Notes: generated by a model from the sequence alone, not told the origin. A stretch of 64,000 bases of DNA from Centipeda flueggei ATCC 43531 (GCF_000160695.1 NZ_GG694007.1:306268-370267); one strand, 5' to 3'. Shown: positions 24,351 through 32,111, numbered from the stretch's first letter. Made by a program: numbers and translations.

Positions 24351-24860
24351 TCATTCTCTCGGGAGAAGCAGCTCAAAATATTCCTCCGTATGACAGCAGA
24401 TGTCCTCTTCGGCAGGGAGCTCTTCATGTGTGAGTTCTCCTCTGCGGTCAGAGACGGAGATTTTGATGCTCGCGTAGGGGATATGGAGATACATGCGGGT
24501 GATCTCTTTGCCGTCGCTTGAGAGAAAGAGGGTATAGACGCCTTCATAGGGGAGGAAGAAGGCTGATGCGAAATCATACGTCTCTCCCGCATGAAACGTC
24601 TGCCCGCCGTGGTCGACGAAGTCCCGTCGGATACGCAAACGGTCTCCTGCCTGTATGTGTCCGAAGGAAAATATCTGATTGTCGGCACTCTGCACCGTAC
24701 GGTAGAACGCATAGGGGGACAGTTCTTCCTTCTTCTGCCGGAGATATGCATCATGTGCCTCTTGTTTGTGCCGCTGTCTTACACTGTAGAGATAGGCGGC
24801 AAGAAAGAACGAGCCGAAGAGGATGGCGGCGATGATGGAAAAGAAGAGAAAGGGGGTCAT
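24351..24860 (-). CDS. membrane-anchored DUF3601-like protein, 169 aa
   Basis: One N-terminal hydrophobic helix (residues 5-26), a charged linker, then a domain containing IQAGDRLRIRRDFVDHGGQ, FHAGETYDF, FLPYEGVYTLFLSSDG and a C-terminal acidic tail. The arrangement of xRVxxDFxDxxG, xxGExxxF and FLPYxxxxTLF resembles DUF3601, a domain of unknown function. The assignment is from remembered pattern only. It stands alone between two terminators, divergently oriented to nothing and convergent with the dCMP deaminase gene. Confidence 0.65.
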   Translation of the reverse strand: MTPFLFFSIIAAILFGSFFLAAYLYSVRQRHKQEAHDAYLRQKKEELSPYAFYRTVQSADNQIFSFGHIQAGDRLRIRRDFVDHGGQTFHAGETYDFASAFFLPYEGVYTLFLSSDGKEITRMYLHIPYASIKISVSDRRGELTHEELPAEEDICCHTEEYFELLLPRE

Positions 24861-24878
24861 GTTTCCTCACCTGCATGG

Positions 24879-24907
24879 AAAAGGAGCTGCACAGCAGCTC
24901 CTTTTTT
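24879..24907 (-). terminator. terminator after the dicarboxylate transporter gene
   Basis: AAAAGGAGCTG and CAGCTCCTTTT pair around a short loop (24879-24905), with T/A runs on both sides. On the minus strand it follows the transporter stop at 24925 by about 18 nt. Confidence 0.8.
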
Positions 24908-24924
24908 GTTCCGTTGTATCGATG

Positions 24925-26472
24925 TTACCCGACGAGCCATACCACGAAGTAGAGCACGAGCGGGATGGTCACGCAGAAGATGCCGATGAAGTCGATGTAG
25001 ACACCGGTCTTGATCATCTTTGTGATGGGAATGTAGCCCGATGCATAGACAATTGCATTCGGAGGTGTAGACACAGGAAGCATGAAGCCAAGCGACGAAG
25101 AGAGGGCGATACCGATCGCGACGTGGATCGGGCTGAACCCTGCGGATACCGCTGCGGTAATGGCGAGCGGGCCAATCATGTTCGTCGCCGCCGTGTGACT
25201 GGTCAGCTCGGAGAGGAGCAGCGCCATCACGCAGAAGATCGCGACGAGGGCGAACTCGGACGGCTCACCGCCGAGCATCCCGACAATGCGGTCGCCGACC
25301 CACTGCGAGAGCCCCGTCTTATACATCATGCCGCCCATCGCGAGGCCGCCGCCGAAGAGGATGAGCGTGCCCCACTCGATGCCCTGCACGGCCGATTTCC
25401 ACTCGAGCGTGAACTTGCGCTCCTTGAAGTTGATCGGCAGGAGGAAGAGGAGCAGCGCGCCTGCCATTGCCGCGACCGCCTCAGGGAAGAGGTGGTTGTA
25501 CATCTTGAGGAGCGGTGAGGTGCTGCCGAGCATCATCGAGAGGATGCCCGGGAACACCCAGAGAAAGACGGCGACGAGGAAGCAGACGAGCGTGTTCTTC
25601 TGTGCGCGCGTCCAGCCGCCGAGCTCGGCGACACGCGCGCGGATGAACTCCTCCGCGCCGTCGATGCGCTCGACATCGGGCGGGAACATACGGATGAGAA
25701 CAATATAGGCGATAATAAAGTATGCCACCATTGCAATGGCGCCCCACGTCATCCATTCGAAGAAGGAGATGTGGATGTTTGCCATCTGATCGAGGAAGCC
25801 GAGCATGATGATGTTCGGCGGAGTGCCGATCGGAGTCAGAACGCCGCCGATCGAGCAGGCATACGCCGTCATGAGCATCAGCCCGGTCGCGTACTTGTAG
25901 TTGTGCAGGTCGATCTCCTTGCCGTTCGCGGCCATCATTTCCTTGACGGCAGACAGCAGGCCGAGGGCGATCGGGAACATCATCGCGGCCGTCGCCGTAT
26001 TGCTCACCCAGCCGGAGCAGAGTGCTGCGGCAAGACCGATCGCGAGGAAAATGCGGCGCGGATTCGAGCCGACCCACGAGCGCGAGAGCAGCCAGTAGGC
26101 AAAACGCTTGTCGAGTCCATGATCCATCATCGCCTTGGCGAGGATGAATCCGCCCATGAAGAGGAAGATCATCGGATTGGCGAATGCCGCATAGGCATCC
26201 TTTGCCGTGACCACGCCTGTTACGACAGCGAGCGTCGGCCCGATGAGGGACGTGACGGGGATGGGTACGGGTTCCGTGATCCACCAGAGTGCCACCAGAA
26301 CCATGATGGCGAGCAGCTTGTGTGATGCAAGCGTCAGTCCGTCAATCGGCGTCAGGAGCACCAGAATCGCAAGGATTGGCGCACCGAAAAGACCGACGAG
26401 ACGACGTGTGCGATCAAACTTTTGCTCCGCCTCATGAATCTGTTGGGCTTCTTTGCTTTGATCTCCGCTCAT
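24925..26472 (-). CDS. DASS (SLC13) family anion:sodium symporter
   Basis: A 515-residue inner-membrane protein with about 11-12 helices of the divalent anion:Na+ symporter family, likely carrying C4-dicarboxylates such as succinate, malate or fumarate. ALWWITEPVPIPVTSLIGP near the N-terminus, the first SNT motif in GWVSNTATAAMMFP, and PIGTPPNIIMLGF are typical. The second SNT position reads SHTAATN, a variation at a substrate/Na+ site. VSTPPNAIVYASGYI ends the domain. The start is ATG 26472 because AAGGAGG lies 8 nt upstream; the in-frame ATG at 26490 overlaps that site. Substrate not proven; malic enzyme at 19-20 kb would suit malate import. Confidence 0.88.
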   Translation of the reverse strand: MSGDQSKEAQQIHEAEQKFDRTRRLVGLFGAPILAILVLLTPIDGLTLASHKLLAIMVLVALWWITEPVPIPVTSLIGPTLAVVTGVVTAKDAYAAFANPMIFLFMGGFILAKAMMDHGLDKRFAYWLLSRSWVGSNPRRIFLAIGLAAALCSGWVSNTATAAMMFPIALGLLSAVKEMMAANGKEIDLHNYKYATGLMLMTAYACSIGGVLTPIGTPPNIIMLGFLDQMANIHISFFEWMTWGAIAMVAYFIIAYIVLIRMFPPDVERIDGAEEFIRARVAELGGWTRAQKNTLVCFLVAVFLWVFPGILSMMLGSTSPLLKMYNHLFPEAVAAMAGALLLFLLPINFKERKFTLEWKSAVQGIEWGTLILFGGGLAMGGMMYKTGLSQWVGDRIVGMLGGEPSEFALVAIFCVMALLLSELTSHTAATNMIGPLAITAAVSAGFSPIHVAIGIALSSSLGFMLPVSTPPNAIVYASGYIPITKMIKTGVYIDFIGIFCVTIPLVLYFVVWLVG

Positions 26473-26642
26473 TTTCTCAGCCTCCTTCAATGGTAATCGA
26501 TAATCCCATTATTTATATTGTTATTATACGAAATTTTGAAGTCTTTTTGCAACACTTTTCTTAACCGATGGAATGACTTTTTTTCCTCGGTTCTGTTATA
26601 ATGAACACGATGAAATAAGTTTGTGAAAAGAGGAGGAGTTTC

Positions 26643-27827
26643 ATGCAGAGCTTTACCTATCATTGTCCGACGGAGATCATCTTCGGGCGGGGGGCGGAGG
26701 ATAGTGTTCCCGCAAAACTGCGTGCGGCAGGGGCGCATCGCGTGCTCATCCTTCACGGCAGGGGCAGTGCGGAGCGATCGGGGCTGCTCTCGCGCATCGA
26801 GATGCAGCTGACCTCGGCGGGGCTTGCCTTCCTCGTCATCGGCGGCGTACAGCCAAACCCGCGTGTCGCGTTCGTTCGCGAGGCGATCCGTGAGGGCCTC
26901 GCGGCGGATGTGAACTTCGTCCTTGCCATCGGCGGCGGCAGTGTGATCGACTCGGCGAAGGCGGTCGCCCACGGCATCGCGAACCCTGACGTGGACATTT
27001 GGGATATCTGGACGAAGAAGGCAGTGCTGACGCGCACGCTGCCCGTTGCGTCCGTGCTCACCATTCCCGCTGCAGGCAGTGAGACGAGCGACTCCGCCGT
27101 GCTGACGAATGAGGATACGGGGCAGAAGCTTGGGCTGAACGCGCCGCTTAACCGTCCCGTCTTTGCCTTCATGAACCCGACGCTTGCCTTTACCCTGCCG
27201 CGCGAGCAGATCGCTGCGGGGGCATCGGATATCATGATGCACACGATGGAGCGCTTCTTTACGGATGTCAAGGAGCCGAATGTCTTTACCGACCGCATTG
27301 CGATCGATCTTCTGCGCACTGTGATGGAATCCGTGCGACGCCTTCTCGTCTCGCGCAAGGACTACGATGCGATGAGCGAGCTCATGTACTGCGGCAGTAT
27401 ATCGCACAGCGACTTGACAGGACTTGGACGCGGTAAGGATTTCTCCGTACATAAGCTGAGCCATCCGCTCTCTGCACGCTATGATGCCACACACGGGCGT
27501 GCGCTCACCGCGCTCTGGGGATCGTGGGCGCGGTTTGCCTATCCCTACGACCCGGCACGCTTTGCCCAGTTCGCCGCCGACCTCTTCGGCATTGATGCTG
27601 GCACGGACGAGGAGCGCGCACGTGCGGGCATCCGTCACATGGAGGAGTTTTTCACCTCCATCGGAATGCCGACGAGCATCGGCGGGCTGGGAATCGGCAC
27701 CCTCTCGGCGAGGACGATCGAACAGCTCGCAGACGATGCGACGCAGGAGGACCGCATCCGCATCGGCGTATTCCACCCGCTCACACGCGCCGACGCCATC
27801 GCCATCTACACGGCGGCAAATCACTAG
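26643..27827 (+). CDS. iron-containing alcohol dehydrogenase (butanol dehydrogenase type)
   Basis: A 394-residue group III alcohol dehydrogenase reducing aldehydes with NAD(P)H. FGRGAED at the start, AIGGGSVIDSAKAVA (nucleotide loop), IPAAGSETSDSAVLTNEDTGQKLG, and the metal ligands in GASDIMMHTMERFF (Asp, His) and KLSHPLSARYDATHGRAL (His, His) are all present, as in YqhD/BdhA. AGGAGGAG precedes ATG 26643. The TAG stop is part of TAGGGAAG, the end of a decayed copy of the dispersed repeat. It is upstream of toxin-like locus 2. Confidence 0.9.
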   Translation: MQSFTYHCPTEIIFGRGAEDSVPAKLRAAGAHRVLILHGRGSAERSGLLSRIEMQLTSAGLAFLVIGGVQPNPRVAFVREAIREGLAADVNFVLAIGGGSVIDSAKAVAHGIANPDVDIWDIWTKKAVLTRTLPVASVLTIPAAGSETSDSAVLTNEDTGQKLGLNAPLNRPVFAFMNPTLAFTLPREQIAAGASDIMMHTMERFFTDVKEPNVFTDRIAIDLLRTVMESVRRLLVSRKDYDAMSELMYCGSISHSDLTGLGRGKDFSVHKLSHPLSARYDATHGRALTALWGSWARFAYPYDPARFAQFAADLFGIDAGTDEERARAGIRHMEEFFTSIGMPTSIGGLGIGTLSARTIEQLADDATQEDRIRIGVFHPLTRADAIAIYTAANH

Positions 27828-27861
27828 GGAAGTGCTGAATTTATCAGTACCGCCCTCTAAG
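27825..27861. repeat. internally deleted remnant of the dispersed element
   Basis: TAGGGAA (one end of the element) is joined directly to GTGCTGAATTTATCAGTAC (the other end), with TA again at the far side. The interior is missing. The first three bases serve as the stop codon of the alcohol dehydrogenase. Confidence 0.6.
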
Positions 27862-27867
27862 CAATCA

Positions 27868-27919
27868 GCAAAAGACCTGCCCAACGAAGTCATGCGGCTG
27901 CGCTGGACAGGTCCTCTTT
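27868..27919 (+). terminator. stem-loop terminator of the alcohol dehydrogenase
   Basis: AAAGACCTG (27870-27878) with CCA after it pairs with TGG and CAGGTC-CTCTTT (27904-27919) around a long loop. The closing AAAGA/TCTTT pairs supply the T run. It separates the dehydrogenase from the promoter at 27933. Confidence 0.6.
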
Positions 27920-27932
27920 ATAGAAAATATGT

Positions 27933-27961
27933 TTGTTGTTTTTCCCTATATATGTTATATT
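27933..27961 (+). promoter_or_regulatory. promoter of small hydrophobic peptide 2
   Basis: TTGTTG (27933-27938) and TATATT (27956-27961) are 17 bp apart, placing the start of transcription near 27968 and giving a leader of about 63 nt. Confidence 0.55.
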
Positions 27962-28030
27962 GAGAATGAAACGTCCTTGGGCGGGAGCAATCCCGTGGCG
28001 GTGTCTTTCCCCTGAAAGGGGGTGAGTGAG

Positions 28031-28105
28031 ATGTCTGAGATCGGTGCGATTCTTTTCTTGGTCGTTGCCACAGGCTACATACTCGCGATAACCCAAAAGA
28101 AATAA
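28031..28105 (+). CDS. small hydrophobic peptide 2, type I toxin-like (24 aa)
   Basis: ATG 28031 to TAA 28105. The peptide begins MSEIGAI, has a hydrophobic span (LFLVVATGYILAI) and ends TQKK. It shares the FLVV-x-T core and basic end with peptide 1 at 23642. The Shine-Dalgarno AAAGGGGG (28015-28022) lies in the hairpin CCCC-TGAAA-GGGG (28009-28021), as at locus 1, 8 nt before the ATG. The mRNA 5' end (GAAACGTCCTT, 27968-27978) is perfectly complementary to AAGGACGTTTC (28171-28181) near its 3' end, an 11-bp long-distance clamp of the kind that keeps toxin mRNAs inactive. Confidence 0.65.
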   Translation: MSEIGAILFLVVATGYILAITQKK

Positions 28106-28186
28106 CCGCCCACTCTGACCAGTGAACGGTTGTTCAAAAAACAATGCGCAAATCTGGAAAGATGCCGTCAAAGGACGTTTCTTTCT
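28093..28186 (-). ncRNA. predicted antisense RNA to small hydrophobic peptide 2
   Basis: On the minus strand, promoter TTGCAA (28221-28216) and TATAAT (28198-28193) are 17 bp apart. The RNA would start near 28186 and run over the 3' end of the peptide mRNA. It would stop at the hairpin AACCG...CGGTT (28131-28104) followed by ATTTCTTTT. It covers the AAGGACGTTTC clamp strand and the peptide stop codon. Geometry is the same as at locus 1. Confidence 0.5.
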
Positions 28187-28192
28187 ATGATC

Positions 28193-28221
28193 ATTATAGC
28201 AAATTCATCCATTTTTTGCAA
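28193..28221 (-). promoter_or_regulatory. promoter of antisense RNA 2
   Basis: TTGCAA-17 bp-TATAAT on the minus strand, close to consensus, in an AT-rich gap with no gene on that strand before 28093. Confidence 0.6.
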
Positions 28222-28246
28222 TATCTCGTTTTATCAGTGATTCCTT

Positions 28247-28412
28247 AGGGAAGCACTGATAAATTCAGCACTGCCATCTTAGCGCATCTTTTTTGCCCGC
28301 TTTTCGTTAGCAAATCCTCCACATAGCCTCTGCTATGCGTCCGGTTTGCTGCCTCAATCGGGCGAAAAAATCTACGCCAATCTGACGGACTTCATTTTAT
28401 CAGCGATTCCCT
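28247..28412 (-). repeat. dispersed palindromic element, copy 2 (reverse)
   Basis: Begins AGGGAAGCACTGATAAATTC and ends TTATCAGCGATTCCCT, flanked by TA on both sides. An extra lone end (TTTATCAGTGATTCCTTA, 28230-28247) abuts it, a remnant of another copy. It overlaps the last codons and stop of the DUF457 gene at 28400. Confidence 0.85.
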
Positions 28413-28846
28413 AGAAAACAACTTCCTGCATAGACAATGCCGATACATACAGCTGTGAATAGGTATTCCCGTAGTGAGCCGACGGTAAAGAGCCGTATCC
28501 CGATCTTCTGCGTCGGGAGAACGGCGGGCACCTTGCCGCAGACCGCATCCTCCGCGATGTGGAGGAGTGCGCCGAGGAAGACCCATAGGAGCACCGTGAG
28601 GAATATCCTGCTCCCGATGTACGTTTCGCCGTGCAGGAGCGCACCGATGAGGGCGAGATAGAGCATCGGCCAATGCGACCAGCCGCGGTGACGGCTGCGC
28701 CATGTACGCCATCCGACACTGCCGGGAGAGCCTTCCACCTTGTCCGGCAGGACGGCGCCGACGCATGCCGCCGCTGCCGCGAGCGGATCGCTGCTCACTG
28801 CGTAGGCAATCGTGCCCGTGAGTGCAGCGTGCGATACCCATGTCAT
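28400..28846 (-). CDS. YdjM/DUF457-type membrane-bound metal-dependent hydrolase
   Basis: A 148-residue membrane protein with four hydrophobic stretches. MTWVSHAALTG, VGAVLPDKVE (Asp), SRHRGWSHWPM and LLHIAEDAV place His and Asp residues as in the metal-binding YdjM/DUF457 family of unknown substrate. E. coli YdjM is longer (about 196 residues). The last residues (GNR) and the TGA stop are read from the end of repeat copy 2, so the original C-terminus was probably replaced by the insertion. GGAGG lies 12 nt before the ATG, a long spacing. Confidence 0.75.
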   Translation of the reverse strand: MTWVSHAALTGTIAYAVSSDPLAAAAACVGAVLPDKVEGSPGSVGWRTWRSRHRGWSHWPMLYLALIGALLHGETYIGSRIFLTVLLWVFLGALLHIAEDAVCGKVPAVLPTQKIGIRLFTVGSLREYLFTAVCIGIVYAGSCFLGNR

Positions 28847-28930
28847 GATGGCGTATTTCCTCCTCTGAAAATGGGGACGGGCATCGAATCTATACGGATA
28901 GATATTGTGCAGACAATAGCTGTTAAATAA

Positions 28931-29368
28931 CTATGTGTTTGCTCTTTTTCGTGCCTCTTTGATGACGTCGGCGAGAGTGGTCTCCTCCATTTCCTTTTCC
29001 ATGGCGTGCTGGATGTCTGCGAGGCGATGGTCGAGTACATCGTGGATGTGGCTGCCGACGGGGCAGGCAGGGTTCGGATTCTCATGGAAGCTGAAGAGGG
29101 ACTGACCGCTGATGCTCTCCACGGCACGGAAGATGTCGGCGAGCGTGATGTCGGTGAGTTCCTTGGCGATATGTGCGCCGCCCTCGCGCCCGCGCGCGAC
29201 GGTGATGAGCCCCGCGCGGCGGAGCTGACCGAGGATGCGGCGGATGACGACGGGATGTGCGCCGATGCTCCCCGAGAGCGACTCGCTTGTCGCGGGCTCG
29301 CGTTTGCCGAAAAGATCGACGCAGATGAGGATGTGGACGGCGATGGTAAAGCGGCTCGAAATCTGCAT
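28931..29368 (-). CDS. Rrf2 family transcriptional regulator
   Basis: A 145-residue winged-helix regulator. MQISSRFTIAVHILICVD, the wing helix VVIRRILGQLRRAGLITVARGREGGAHIAKELTDITLADIF and the C-terminal HIHDVLDHRLADIQHAM segment are typical. Only one Cys (PACPVGSH) is in the region where IscR/NsrR carry three Fe-S ligands, so it looks like the cluster-free YwnA/CymR-like group. GGAGGG precedes the ATG at 29368; in-frame codons further upstream have no ribosome binding site. Target genes are not evident. Confidence 0.87.
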   Translation of the reverse strand: MQISSRFTIAVHILICVDLFGKREPATSESLSGSIGAHPVVIRRILGQLRRAGLITVARGREGGAHIAKELTDITLADIFRAVESISGQSLFSFHENPNPACPVGSHIHDVLDHRLADIQHAMEKEMEETTLADVIKEARKRANT

Positions 29369-29434
29369 ATTGTACCCTCCGTTGTTCGATATTCGTATCA
29401 TACAATGGATGGAGGGGAAATGCAAGGGCCTTCT

Positions 29435-29947
29435 CTACGCCAAGTCCTCGGCAAAGCGAAGCTGGCGGCGCACATCGTTGAGGAGTTTGAAGTGGAGGGC
29501 GCGCCCCTCGCGCATGTGGCGCTCCAGTGTGCCGAACGCCCACAGGCTGTGGATGATGTCACCGTTCTGCAGGGCAATGTCGCTCCCCGTGCCGCGCCGC
29601 CGCAGGACGAGAGCGGCGTATGCCGTGTTGATGTAGCCGATGCCGCCGCGGCGCGCATTGTACATCTTGACCGGGGTGAGGACGCAGCCGTGCAGGATGG
29701 GGAGGATGATGTTGCGGCGCCGCGCCATGAGGCGGGCGGCATTTCGCCGAATGAGGGAGAGTGCCTTGTCTTCACGCTCGGCGAGGCAGGCGAGTACGTG
29801 CTCCGGCGAAGCACAGAGCATCAGACTGTTCTCCCGGGCACAGATCACGGCGGTTTGCGCCGTGTCCTCCTGCGTCGGGATGAGGGCGAGGATGTCCGCC
29901 GGAGCGGGCAGACGCTGCATCAGGCATTCTCTTTTCGTACGTTTCAT
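29435..29947 (-). CDS. hypothetical protein, 170 aa
   Basis: A basic protein starting MKRTKRECL, with AAAGGAG upstream at 8 nt. Residues 60-90 are Arg-rich (LIRRNAARLMARRRNIILP) and the core reads ILHGCVLTPVKMYNARRGGIGYINTAYAALVL, then IIHSLWAFGTLERHMREGRALHFKLL. The YNARRGGIGYIN stretch and the evenly placed Arg residues suggest nucleic acid binding, and the layout faintly recalls ComK-type competence factors, but I cannot assign it. Transcribed from the promoter at 30104-30076 with a 120-nt leader. It stands 66 bp upstream of the Rrf2 gene on the same strand. Confidence 0.7.
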   Translation of the reverse strand: MKRTKRECLMQRLPAPADILALIPTQEDTAQTAVICARENSLMLCASPEHVLACLAEREDKALSLIRRNAARLMARRRNIILPILHGCVLTPVKMYNARRGGIGYINTAYAALVLRRRGTGSDIALQNGDIIHSLWAFGTLERHMREGRALHFKLLNDVRRQLRFAEDLA

Positions 29948-30075
29948 AGTGGATCTCCTTTGCTTTGGAATCACGGTCAAAATCATGATCTGTGACTCCA
30001 TGACTCCTGCCTGCCGTTGGCGAGACGCACAGGCACGGGACACAATGATGGATCTCCTGTTCCTTTCTGAGTGCT

Positions 30076-30104
30076 ATTATAGAGAAAATATGTTCGCATG
30101 TAAA
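30076..30104 (-). promoter_or_regulatory. promoter of the 170-aa hypothetical gene
   Basis: TTTACA (30104-30099) and TATAAT (30081-30076) on the minus strand with 17-bp spacing. Confidence 0.6.
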
Positions 30105-30199
30105 GAAAATTTTGCATGGCGGCTCTTCTTTTGTTTTGCTGCGGCAGGTATCTGAGTGTAAGCCGCTTACGAGAGACGAAAACGAAAGGAGTGAGATTT

Positions 30200-30415
30200 A
30201 TGGCACGCAAAGAAGCAGCAAGCAAGCTCACGCTGAAGGTGATTACAGGGGTCGGTGCTGACGGCAAGAACCTCTATAAGAACCGCACGATTGCGGGGGT
30301 TGCTCCCGTGCTTACGGATGCGGATGCACTCGCGGTCGGACGTGGGTTCGCAGATCTGCAGAAGCACGGGCTCGATCAGGTGATGCGCACGGATACGGCT
30401 GTCCTGACGGACTGA
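30200..30415 (+). CDS. DUF1659 family small protein
   Basis: A 71-residue protein. SKLTLKVITGVGADGKNLYKNRTIAGV, then ADALAVGRGFADLQKH and a final VLTD fit DUF1659, short Firmicute proteins of unknown function. They are usually paired with a DUF2922 protein, as here (next gene, 46 nt downstream). AAAGGAG precedes ATG 30200. No membrane or signal sequence. Confidence 0.8.
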   Translation: MARKEAASKLTLKVITGVGADGKNLYKNRTIAGVAPVLTDADALAVGRGFADLQKHGLDQVMRTDTAVLTD

Positions 30416-30461
30416 GTGCCGCGCGGCAGACGGTTGATGAACGCAGAAAGGAGGAATGACG

Positions 30462-30680
30462 ATGTCGACGAAGAAACAGCTCCGCATGACGCTGGCGCTC
30501 TCGACGGGCAAGAACCACACGGTCAGTCTGATGGATCCGAAGGATGATCTGACAAAGGCGGCGGTGGAGTCCTGCCTGCAGGATGTCATCGCGAAGAAGG
30601 CGATCATGCTCGGTGAGGCATACCCTGTCTCCATCAAGGACATCAGTGTCCAGACGGTAGACAGTTCCAAGCTTGCCTGA
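30462..30680 (+). CDS. DUF2922 family small protein
   Basis: A 72-residue protein. LRMTLALSTGKNHTVSLMDPKDDLTKAAVESCLQDVI resembles DUF2922 with its DPKxDLT signature. AAGGAGG at 30448-30454 supports ATG 30462 rather than the ATG at 30456, which is too close to that site. It forms a two-gene unit with the DUF1659 gene and ends at the terminator at 30701. Both are expected to be cytoplasmic; function unknown. Confidence 0.8.
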   Translation: MSTKKQLRMTLALSTGKNHTVSLMDPKDDLTKAAVESCLQDVIAKKAIMLGEAYPVSIKDISVQTVDSSKLA

Positions 30681-30700
30681 GTACTGCATCGGCAGAGAGA

Positions 30701-30733
30701 AATACTGCATGGATGCCCATGCAGTATTTTTAT
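30701..30733 (+). terminator. terminator of the DUF1659/DUF2922 unit
   Basis: AATACTGCATGG (30701-30712) pairs with CCATGCAGTATT (30717-30728) around a 4-nt loop, followed by TTTTA. Confidence 0.85.
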
Positions 30734-30772
30734 GTCTGCATCGCGCTTTCGCTGATGGAGGAGGGGAACGGC

Positions 30773-30801
30773 TTGCACTTTTCGTGTGTTTTTGGTAGAA
30801 T
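30773..30801 (+). promoter_or_regulatory. promoter of tRNA-Arg
   Basis: TTGCAC (30773-30778) and TAGAAT (30796-30801) with 17-bp spacing, starting transcription a few bases before the tRNA. Confidence 0.7.
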
Positions 30802-30813
30802 CAAAGAATCACT

Positions 30814-30890
30814 GCGGTTGTAGCTCAGATGGATAGAGCATCTGCCTCCTAAGCAGAGGGTCGCGCGTTCGACTCGCGCCAATCGCACCA
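30814..30890 (+). tRNA. tRNA-Arg(CCT)
   Basis: Acceptor strands GCGGTTG and CAATCGC pair with one G-U. The D arm contains AGCTCAGATGGATAGAGC. The anticodon stem TCTGC/GCAGA encloses the loop CTCCTAA with anticodon CCT (reads AGG), and the T arm contains GTTCGACTC. The 3' CCA is encoded (30888-30890). A terminator follows at 30904. Confidence 0.95.
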
Positions 30891-30903
30891 TGTCAGCAGA
30901 CCA

Positions 30904-30932
30904 AAGACTTCTCATCGTGAGGAGTCTTTTCT
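30904..30932 (+). terminator. terminator of tRNA-Arg
   Basis: AAAGACTTCTC (30904-30914) pairs with GAGGAGTCTTTT (30919-30930), then CTAGATTTTT. Confidence 0.8.
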
Positions 30933-30966
30933 AGATTTTTCCCACATAAGAAGGGAGCGATAGGCA

Positions 30967-31779
30967 ATGAAGAAGCAAATGGCGGCGGCACTGACGGCTG
31001 TACTCATGCTTAGCGGTGTCTCGGCGGTCCAGGCGGCGGACATGGAGACGGTGACGGAAGCGGAGCTGCAGGATATCGCCAAGGCGGATATGGAGAGTGC
31101 GGAGCCCAAGCTTTTCCCGTGGCTGCATGTCGAGGACCATCGCCGTGCACTGCGGACGAACGGGCGTGTCATTGCGTGGACGAGCTGTCCTGAGATCAAG
31201 GTGATCGGGGATGACTACCCCGTACTGAAGCATGCCCTGCGGGACTGGAGCAATGAGCAGAAGCGCCGGAGTGAGGATGCGGCTGAGAGTATGGAGGAGG
31301 CGGCGCGTATGTTTGTGCCCTCTGCGCCGTATTATGATTCTGTGGTGGTGGACCGCTGGGGGCGGGTTGACGAGCAGGTCGTCAGCTTTGCCCTCTCCAG
31401 CGGCACCTATGACGGCGGTGCGCATCCCCAACATGGGATTACAGGGGTGACGCTGAGTACGGAGACGGGGGAGCCGGTTTCCATTGATGCGGTGATTACG
31501 AGCCGTGATGTGCTTCTGCTCGCATTGGCGGATGCCTTCCGCAAGCAGTACCCGGGACGTGAGCAGGACCTCTTCTCACATGATATTGACGAGACACTGA
31601 ATGACTATCATGATGGCGGTGACTGGCAGAAGTATATCGATTGGATGCTCGATGCGAACAATGATCTCCATGTGTTCTACAATCCGTATGATATTGCCCC
31701 GTACTCTGCGGGCGGGTTTGAGCTGACGCTGCGGCATGATGTGTATCCTGAGGTGTATCGCCGCGATCTGACAGAGTAG
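30967..31779 (+). CDS. secreted DUF3298/DUF4163-type protein
   Basis: A 270-residue protein with a signal peptide (residues 1-23, ending AVQAA), so it is exported. The C-terminal part has SFALSSGTYDGGAHPQHGITGVTLSTETGEPVSIDAV and FYNPYDIAPYSAGGFELTL, matching the DUF3298 domain, often found in RsiV-like and envelope proteins. The region between residues 25 and 130 would be the DUF4163-like half. Function unknown; no partner gene is adjacent. A GGGAGCG ribosome binding site precedes the ATG. Confidence 0.82.
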   Translation: MKKQMAAALTAVLMLSGVSAVQAADMETVTEAELQDIAKADMESAEPKLFPWLHVEDHRRALRTNGRVIAWTSCPEIKVIGDDYPVLKHALRDWSNEQKRRSEDAAESMEEAARMFVPSAPYYDSVVVDRWGRVDEQVVSFALSSGTYDGGAHPQHGITGVTLSTETGEPVSIDAVITSRDVLLLALADAFRKQYPGREQDLFSHDIDETLNDYHDGGDWQKYIDWMLDANNDLHVFYNPYDIAPYSAGGFELTLRHDVYPEVYRRDLTE

Positions 31780-31800
31780 AGCCGCATCATCCAATAGACA

Positions 31801-31830
31801 AGCCCCTCGGCATGCAGCCGAGGGGCTTTC
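31801..31830. terminator. terminator between convergent genes
   Basis: AGCCCCTCGG (31801-31810) pairs with CCGAGGGGCT (31818-31827), followed by TTCT; it can serve both the DUF3298 gene and the zinc-ribbon gene. Confidence 0.8.
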
Positions 31831-31844
31831 TGTATGTGGCCTTG

Positions 31845-32111
31845 TTACTTCTTCCCGAATCCGAACAGTGCCTTGAGTCTGCTGCCGATGCCCTCCGAGG
31901 GGGGTGCATCCGTGTCGGGCACGTCGTCATAGAGGTCGGCGTTCACGACCTTCGCCGGGGGCGCGTCGTTGCGGCTCTCTGTGTCATCGTCGCCGAGAGA
32001 GAAGCCCGCGCCGTAGTTCGGCGAGAATCCCGAAATAATGGGGATGCCGCAGTGCGGGCAGGCGGCGGCAGAGGAGGGGACGAATTTTTCACATTTTGGG
32101 CAGTACATCAT
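31845..32111 (-). CDS. zinc-ribbon protein, 88 aa
   Basis: MMYCPKCEKF and ACPHCGIPI provide a CxxC-CxxC zinc ribbon at residues 4-30, followed by an acidic disordered linker and a C-terminal basic patch (RLKALFGFGKK). The start ATG at 32111 has GAGG just upstream and lies inside the last 23 nt of the DUF805 gene, so translation is coupled. Zinc-ribbon plus DUF805 pairs are common in bacteria; the role is unknown. Confidence 0.75.
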   Translation of the reverse strand: MMYCPKCEKFVPSSAAACPHCGIPIISGFSPNYGAGFSLGDDDTESRNDAPPAKVVNADLYDDVPDTDAPPSEGIGSRLKALFGFGKK

